Positions 58,371 to 64,000 of a stretch of 64,000 bases of DNA are shown here, piece by piece. Numbering within the stretch: the stretch's first letter is position 1; each line of letters begins with the position of its first letter. The position numbers and the translations under genes were made by a program. The DNA is from Coenobita brevimanus. Taxonomy: Eukaryota; Arthropoda; Malacostraca; Decapoda; Coenobitidae. A model generated the notes under the pieces. That model was not told the origin of the DNA, did no database searches, and was given only the letters and a program-made list of their open reading frames with translations. The stretch lies in NCBI GenBank assembly GCA_032717465.1, contig CM064664.1:3718969-3782968 (forward strand). The letters are read 5' to 3'.

Positions 58371-59183
58371 AGTAAATATGTATAGTGCAGAATAGCATGT
58401 AAATGGGTGTAATGTAAGTGGTAAAGTATATTGGGATTGAAGAAATAAAGTACAAGTGGAAACACGAGTGTTAGAGAGTGTGCTTGCTACGAGATTATGC
58501 GCTAGCATTTCGCTAAATGCCCTCGTGATGAATGTAAATAATTGAAAACGTTTACAGTGGTGGAGGAAAGGTTCAATGTAAAGAAGAAAATATTATGAAA
58601 GTGATAAAACAATGTTGTATGTTGAAATACCAATCGTAGCGAGTGCGCTGAGTATGCATATGTGGGCTATACTTATGCTACATGTTATCATAATGAATGA
58701 AAACAGCTGAAAACGTTTACATACAGTACAAAATGGTAAAATGGCATTGAAACAGTAGTATACAAGTAGAAAAAATGATATGTTGACTGAAACAAGAAAC
58801 TTAGCATTTTACCAATCGGACCAAACTCGCTATGCTCGCGCGAAGGTAAATGCTTATTTTTCATATATATGTCATTGAAATTCATTATATTGTTATGTTA
58901 TTAGTTCAAATTCAATAAAAGTAGAAGTGTTGTTTGTTGTTTCTCCCAAAATTACCTACCATAGAAAACATGAGCGCCTCACATCTCTATGATAGAATAC
59001 GATACCTGGTGCGGGGGACCTCACCTGTTTTGACCAGTTGCGGACCACGGTAAGCACTTTCTTTGTGATTTTCCTTTGTTTCTCAACAAAAGTGGAAGTT
59101 TTAGCCAAAAAACATTTTTTCCAAAAGTGGTCAGGACTGGGGCGTGTCGGAGGTGCAAAAGTGGTCGGGACGTGACAGGTGAA

Positions 59184-59364
59184 AGTACAAAATACACAGC
59201 ATCGTAAAAGTTAACTCTTTGGCTGTGACTTACCTTATTTTGCACTGTATGTTGGCAAACATTAGACAGTTTAAAAAAATTTGAAGAGGAACCAAAGACA
59301 TCCAAAATTGGAGGGAAGAAAATCATTTGGTTTACATTTTGACTGAGAATACAGGATTAGTAAT
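59184..59364. other. Short spacer between two piggyBac elements
   Basis: Nothing recognised. Confidence 0.4.
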
Positions 59365-59368
59365 TTAA

Positions 59369-60121
59369 CCTGAGACGTCCCCTCGACGTATGGGTACGTT
59401 GCAACATTTTGCATTTGCCAGTCCCCCCGACGTACTGGTACGTTTTGCAATTGCAAGGTCCCTAATTTGCACAATTTACAATTTTCGCGTGTGATTTTTC
59501 ATACGTATACACGGGACACCTTCCTCTATTCCTCTACAAGATGCCAAGCAGGGACAATGCCTTACACCGCATAACCTCCCCCCCCCCACACGCCATTGTC
59601 TCGGCCATTCACCTGTTACCAGTGACCTGGCCAATAAGGACATTCAGGGCCACGGTGATTCCCCAATCAATGACAATGTGGAGGACAAAGTTTACATAGC
59701 ATTAGAGGAAGAAACAGTCAGAAATGATGATCAGGGAATGTGGGAAAAGAAGGTCAGAAATGGTGATGAGTTAGTGAGTGAAACAATGCTTATAATATTA
59801 CTGTTTGAAAACAAAGATACTCTCATACTACTATAAATTCATACCAAATAAATAAATAAATACCGTTTAGGAGTGGTGTGGAATAGTTATCCTCCCATAG
59901 ACCTCGTTTTCTTTGCAGCCAGCCAGATAGAAAACCCTGTAAGGTAAGAAGGTACTCCTACCTGTATCGAGTATTTTAAACCTCAGGTGAACAATTTCTC
60001 TATGAATTTTTGATGTTTCTCACCCAAAGCGGAGGTTTTAGCCAAAAAAAAAAAAAAAAAATCCAAAAATGGTCATGACTGAGGGGTGTCGAAGGTGCGA
60101 AAGTGGTCAGGACGTGACGGG
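59369..60121 (+). mobile_element. Short piggyBac derivative (MITE), plus orientation
   Basis: 753 bp between TTAA at 59365-59368 and at 60122-60125. The left end is CCTGAGACGTCCCC, the right end GGTCAGGACGTGACGG. Both ends match the full-size copy at 55264-59179, and the interior remnant (NDNVEDKVYIALEEETV) matches the derivative at 17803-18581. The middle of the transposase is missing. Confidence 0.9.
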
Positions 60122-60125
60122 TTAA

Positions 60126-60382
60126 TTCCAGCTTATTATAAATTACTTCATTCACCACCTAGAAACTCTGTGTAGACAGGGATTAAGGTTTATTGCCTTC
60201 AGCTCTTCATTGCAGCGAGTTCCTATGAAGCCAGGAAAACCGTATGTCATTAGTCAAAAGAATTATGAGAAAAAGCTGCAAATTATGTTTGTCATGTAGT
60301 CAAACCTTTAATTGAATGCTTTGTTATGAAACACAGTGTTCTCATGTTATGTTGATACATGTCTCTCTCATGTCTCATTCAA
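60126..60382. other. Presumed intron tail before an IR terminal exon
   Basis: Ends in a pyrimidine-rich stretch (GTCTCTCTCATGTCTCATTC) but with CAA where CAG would be expected. Confidence 0.45.
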
Positions 60383-60625
60383 ACTGGCTTGTATGAACAG
60401 TACAAGAAGGAAGCCTTTGAAGTAGCTGCCCAAGAATGAAAAATGAAGCAATGGGAGGAAATTAAGCAAGAGGCATCAGACAGTTCCTCATCCATTTTCA
60501 GAAATCTAACTTTAACTCATATGTTGGGGCCTCCGTTGCTTCTCCTGTTATGTCTCAGTCTAGGACTTGTGCCCTTTGTGCTGGAGAGGCTGATGCTTCC
60601 GTCAAACTCACACCTACCCCACTGA
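60383..60625 (+). pseudogene. Ionotropic receptor C-terminal exon, gene 2
   Basis: Reads TGLYEQYKKEAFEVAAQE, then TGA (60437-60439), then KMKQWEEIKQEASDSSSS, and the terminal membrane helix LTLTHMLGPPLLLLLCLSLG followed by LVPFVLERL, ending at 60625. The order GLYEQ, charged linker and LTLTHM-GP hydrophobic helix is the known IR C-terminus. It aligns with 46845-47123. The bases before the exon are AA instead of AG. A stop in nearly the same position as in gene 1 suggests both terminal exons are dead, or that the receptor ends early. Confidence 0.7.
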
Positions 60626-60680
60626 ATCCCAAACCTTTTGCTCAACGAAATGGTGAGGCATAATCATAGAGTACAAAGTA

Positions 60681-63600
60681 CAGTAATCCCTCCACTATCC
60701 GATGTAACAGCGCCAAAGGCATGTCTGGAAAGTGGTCCCGTCCGTATAGTGGGCCTCAGCCTCCTGGACTTGTACTTATGGACCCTAACTCAGAAAAACA
60801 CCTATACAACTCTCTCTGGACATGCATAGCACCTATTTAAGACCCAAATCACACCAATAAGGGACATAAAAGACTGAAATAAATGCAAAAGAACCATAAA
60901 ATTAGGTTTTTAGAAGTGAGTTTATACAATATTAAACATTCTGAGTACTTACAACAAGTTCCTGGCTCCTGGGCTGGTAGTTATGGACCCTAACTTAGTG
61001 TAACTCAGAAAAACACCTCCCTACTGCACATGCATAGCACCTAAGACCCTATTCACACCAATAAGGGACATAAAAGAATGAAATGAGGTGTTAGAGGTAA
61101 GTACAGTATAGAAAATACAGTACAATATGAAACATTCTGGGTACTTACAGCAAGTCCCTGGCCATCTCGATGAATAACCCGCCTCCTCTTAGACTCTGAC
61201 AGTAAGAAGGAGTTCTTGAAGCACCTGCAGTACACTGTACATGAAGTCTTGGACTGAACTTAGTCATTTACACTCAGAATTCCATTCTCTTAACTCTGCA
61301 CACTCTACTCGTAGTTTTACTTCTGCTCCATTGTACCTCAATGAAATAAGTGTTGCACTCTGCACTTAAAGTCTTTGCACTCATAAATCCATTTTCTAAA
61401 CATAACACACGCTAGTTTATTAACGCTACATTGAAAGTCTATAAAATCAGTGTCTTTTCACTCAGAATTCTAATTTCTTAACACTATGCACTGTTTTTTT
61501 TTCACTGCACAACACTGTAAATTCCTGTGTGGTCTAGTGGAGAAGTTCTAGCCGTTTAATCACTGTCAGAGTCTGAGAGTAGCTGTTGCAGGTGACCTAG
61601 GGGTGCGTCACTGGGTCGTGGTGATGGAGTACCCACTGCAGATGACTCTGAAGAGAGGCGCAGACTCACATCAAGTGGTGACTCCACCGTGCCTAATGTG
61701 CTGGGCTGTGGCTGGGAGGATGAGGGCCTGTCTTGGAGAGGCAATGGAGTGGAGCTGGGGCTGGGCAAAGCAGGGGTCATGGGTCTGAAAAAGCTGTCTA
61801 TGGTTGATTGACGCAAGGAATGAAGATTTTGACGATTAATGATGCACTGCCTGAAAGGGTGCACATCCTCCACAAGTCCCAAGGGCTCCATCTCCCTGTC
61901 ACAGTCCGGGTGTTCCAGGTAGTTCAGAATGAACTCTACGTGTTCCTGGAGTGCGTTCAGCTTGGGGATGGCTGGAGTAGTATCCCGCTGAGAGAGGTCC
62001 GCATCGTCATTGCCGTCCTCGTCGGAACCTTCAAGCTGGGTACTAACACCTGCAACTGAAGATGCGATCTCGATATCAGACATGGTCTGATACCCAGGAT
62101 CGCCCTCGTCGCCATCCAACCACTCACGCACTTCGCCCACATCAACATCGTCCCCATGCGCACGTAGACGTGCATGGAAGTCATCCATGTCAAAACCTAG
62201 GAAATCATGCTCCACATCTGCTCTGAGAAGCAGACAAGACCAACCATTTTCTAGAATCTTGACAGGGATTTCCTTCCATGCACTGGCCCAGTTGTAGATG
62301 GTGTAGCAGCGAAGGTTTTCCAAAGTCCGCTGGCCTCGGGTGTCCTGTCCTTCCCTGCGCTCGTCCTCGTCCTCGAGAACAACCATCACCTCGTCCAGGA
62401 TCTTCCTTCGGTACAGCCTCTTCGTTGCCACGATCACTCCTTGGTCCATTGGTTGGATGAGAGCAGTAGTATTAGGTGGCAGAAACATGCACCTAATGCG
62501 GCCATTCTCGGCCACCAAGTCCTTGTCGCACGGGTGAGCAGGTGGATTGTCGAGTAGGAGGGCCTTTACCTGGTCGCGTGGGATTCCCGTTTCTCCGTCT
62601 GGTAATGGATGACCTCCTTGACTAAATGGCAGTGGAACCAGTCTTTGAAGATGTGGGCAGTGAACCTTGCCTTCAAGGAATAGTACCAAATGACAGGAAG
62701 GACATCCATCACCCCACAAAGACACTGAGGCTGCTTTGCACAGCCAACAATAACGGGCTTAAGCCGGTGCATGCCGTTAACATTGGCACAATACAAAGCA
62801 GATATCTATTGCTTGGAGAGCTTGCGGCCAGGTACATGCTTCTCCATCTCCTCTGCTAGAGTGTCTGTAGGCAAAGAGAGATAGAATAAACCAGTTTCGT
62901 CTGCGTTGTAGACTTGACCGAGAGTGAGGCCCTGCCTGTCAATCAAGCACTTCATCTTGTGCTGCAACTCCTCTACACCATCCTGATTGGCGTCCAAAGC
63001 TTCGCCATGAGACTTACAGGTGGTAAGGCCATGTCGTAACTTGAACGCAAAGGGCCAACCCTCGGATGCCTTGAAGTCTAGGGCGGCGTGAAGCCTTGCG
63101 AACTTCTCAGCAGCAGCCTTCAGCTCCATGCCACGCACCAGCACACCAGCAGCATGTTGTTGTCGATACCAAATCAACGTGGAGCAGTCAACTTCAGCAT
63201 ACTTGGGAGTAAACATCATCTTCCTCTCCACTTTGCGTTTGCTTTTCGACGAGAAGTTAGCCATGTACTGCATGAGTTTGTCTCAGGATCTCTTGATATC
63301 AAACAAAGTAGATCGGGCCAGGTTGAATTCACGAAGGATGCATGAGGAAGACCATCTCGCATCCACCTTGTCCAATATTTTCCTCTTCTTCTCCAGAGTC
63401 AAAACCACTCTCTTCCTCTTCTCAGGCGGTGGGGCCATCATCACACACACTAATAAGAGGCATGAGAGCACCAGGAGAGCCTGCAGCAGGTAAGGCACAA
63501 CCACAAAAGTGAGCACGTGGGCGGCCATGATCACGAGCATGCACTCACAAGAGACGGGTGGTAAGTGGGGAGGATGCAGGGGCGCCCTAGCAGACGGTGG

Positions 63601-63783
63601 TGGAACAACCCACCAAAACACAGCTGGCCAGCGCCGTGCATGCCAAGTTCAAATTATGGGCGGGAAAAAGCCTGATTTTTTTTGGATTTTTTGCGTTTCT
63701 TGGCCCATTTTGGGAATATTGGATCGCGGGACCAAAATGGGGATGTCCGGAAAGTGGGCATCGGGAGAGTATGGGGATTACTG
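60681..63783 (-). mobile_element. pogo/Tigger DNA transposon, full length
   Basis: 3103 bp flanked by TA (60679-60680 and 63784-63785). Terminal inverted repeats start CAGTAATCCC at both ends (right end read in reverse complement), with looser similarity beyond. An AT-rich 3' region containing two diverged copies of a segment (GTACTTACAACAAGTTCCTG / GTACTTACAGCAAGTCCCTG) lies at 60760-61170. The transposase is on the minus strand. Confidence 0.92.
61556..63438 (-). pseudogene. Tigger-type transposase (CENP-B-like)
   Basis: Starts MMAPPPEKRKRVVLTLEKKR at about 63441. The N-terminal HTH (ILREFNLARSTLFDIKR) is followed by the second CENP-B-type HTH (LIWYRQQHAAGVLVRGMELK). The DDE_1 core has three catalytic Asp: VYNADETGLFY, KALLLDNPPAHP and ALIQPMDQGVIVATKRLYRR. 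A C-terminal tail rich in Ser and Pro ends LLSDSDSD. Damage: one stop in the N-terminal part (about 63283-63285), one near 62806, and a frameshift near 62590. The enzyme would cut at the CAGTA ends and insert at TA. Host CENP-B and JRK-type proteins derive from such enzymes; here the flanking inverted repeats show a transposon. Confidence 0.92.
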
Positions 63784-63785
63784 TA

Positions 63786-64000
63786 TACTGAAGTAAAGGT
63801 ACAGGAAAGAGAAACCCTGTCCAGGTTACTCAGCAATATTGTAGCCTTTGCCTTGATGACTGATCCCCTCAACAATGGCAGCATGTGTCAGTCAGCTGAC
63901 TTGGAGTAAATACAGCCTCTCAGGTACCAACCAGACCTGATTGTCCTCATCGTTCTCATCCGTTTTAGTGGTCTATTGAAAGATAATCAATAGTTTCGTA
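63786..64000. other. Window end, nothing recognised
   Basis: Continuation of the sequence split by the Tigger element; a 76-codon frame is open but matches nothing I know. Confidence 0.4.

Larger units (their letters stand above)
55264..59179 (+). mobile_element. piggyBac-family transposon, second full-size copy
   Basis: 3916 bp. The left edge follows TTAA (55260-55263) and starts CCCAAGACGTCCCG; the right edge ends GGTCGGGACGTGACAGG. The right target site reads TGAA (59180-59183), a single change from TTAA. Subterminal repeats near the left end contain CGACGTNCTGGTACGTTTTG. The transposase is on the plus strand, followed by a tandem array. It lies in the proposed intron of IR gene 2. Confidence 0.9.

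Overview
This is a repeat-saturated stretch of animal nuclear DNA, most probably from a decapod crustacean or a close arthropod relative. The case for that is indirect: dense GT, CT, GATA and AAT microsatellites, 4-bp-tailed RTE-like LINEs, piggyBac elements with TTAA target sites, and exons that read like protostome ionotropic receptors (IRs). There are no bacterial operons, ribosome binding sites or CRISPR arrays. A 100-base run of N (22557-22656) marks an assembly gap.

Host signal. Four short plus-strand coding pieces look like parts of two tandem IR (chemosensory glutamate-receptor-like) genes. Two are 187-nt exons of equal length and phase (22347-22533 and 53877-54063). Two are C-terminal exons with the last membrane helix (46845-47123 and 60383-60625). 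The proposed introns, about 24 kb and 6 kb, are filled with transposons, and both terminal exons carry an early stop codon. A separate THAP-domain exon lies at 19274-19572.

Transposon landscape, left to right. A Tc1/mariner transposase remnant is at 1.2-1.7 kb. A long minus-strand CR1/L2-like LINE (CR1-A, 2.3-14.7 kb) is split by an RNase H-bearing I-clade-like LINE (2.6-9.5 kb), which itself carries an inserted RTE-like 3' end. CR1-A also holds another LINE tail and a 1268-bp TA-flanked DNA element. From 17.8 to 22 kb come a short piggyBac derivative, the THAP exon, a Gypsy integrase relic and the first IR exon. From 22.6 to 26.8 kb two RTE-like LINEs are nested on the minus strand. A second CR1 copy (27.4-30.1 kb) carries a 5S-rRNA-headed SINE. 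A nearly complete piggyBac lies at 30.2-34.1 kb, then a third LINE type (35.8-37.7 kb), a Gypsy RNase H relic, an 18-bp minisatellite and a microsatellite cluster (41.1-42.6 kb). CR1-C (43.0-46.7 kb) is split by a nearly open jockey-like LINE. After the first IR terminal exon come a 238-bp direct duplication and a plus-strand RTE-like LINE (48.9-51.65 kb). The second IR exon, a GT-headed repeat, a second piggyBac (55.3-59.2 kb), another short derivative and the second IR terminal exon follow. A pogo/Tigger element with TA-flanked ends (60.7-63.8 kb) closes the window.

How the parts work together. The 5S-headed SINE ends in a tail matching the 3' end of the resident RTE-like LINE, so that LINE is its probable mobilising partner. 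The CR1 copies each end in a CA array, so part of the microsatellite load looks seeded by LINE tails. The piggyBac family carries its own tandem array of about 150-162 bp and has produced short deletion derivatives. Nearly all transposon reading frames are broken; the least damaged are the piggyBac at 30.2-34.1 kb (three in-frame stops, no visible frameshift) and the jockey-like LINE (two stops).
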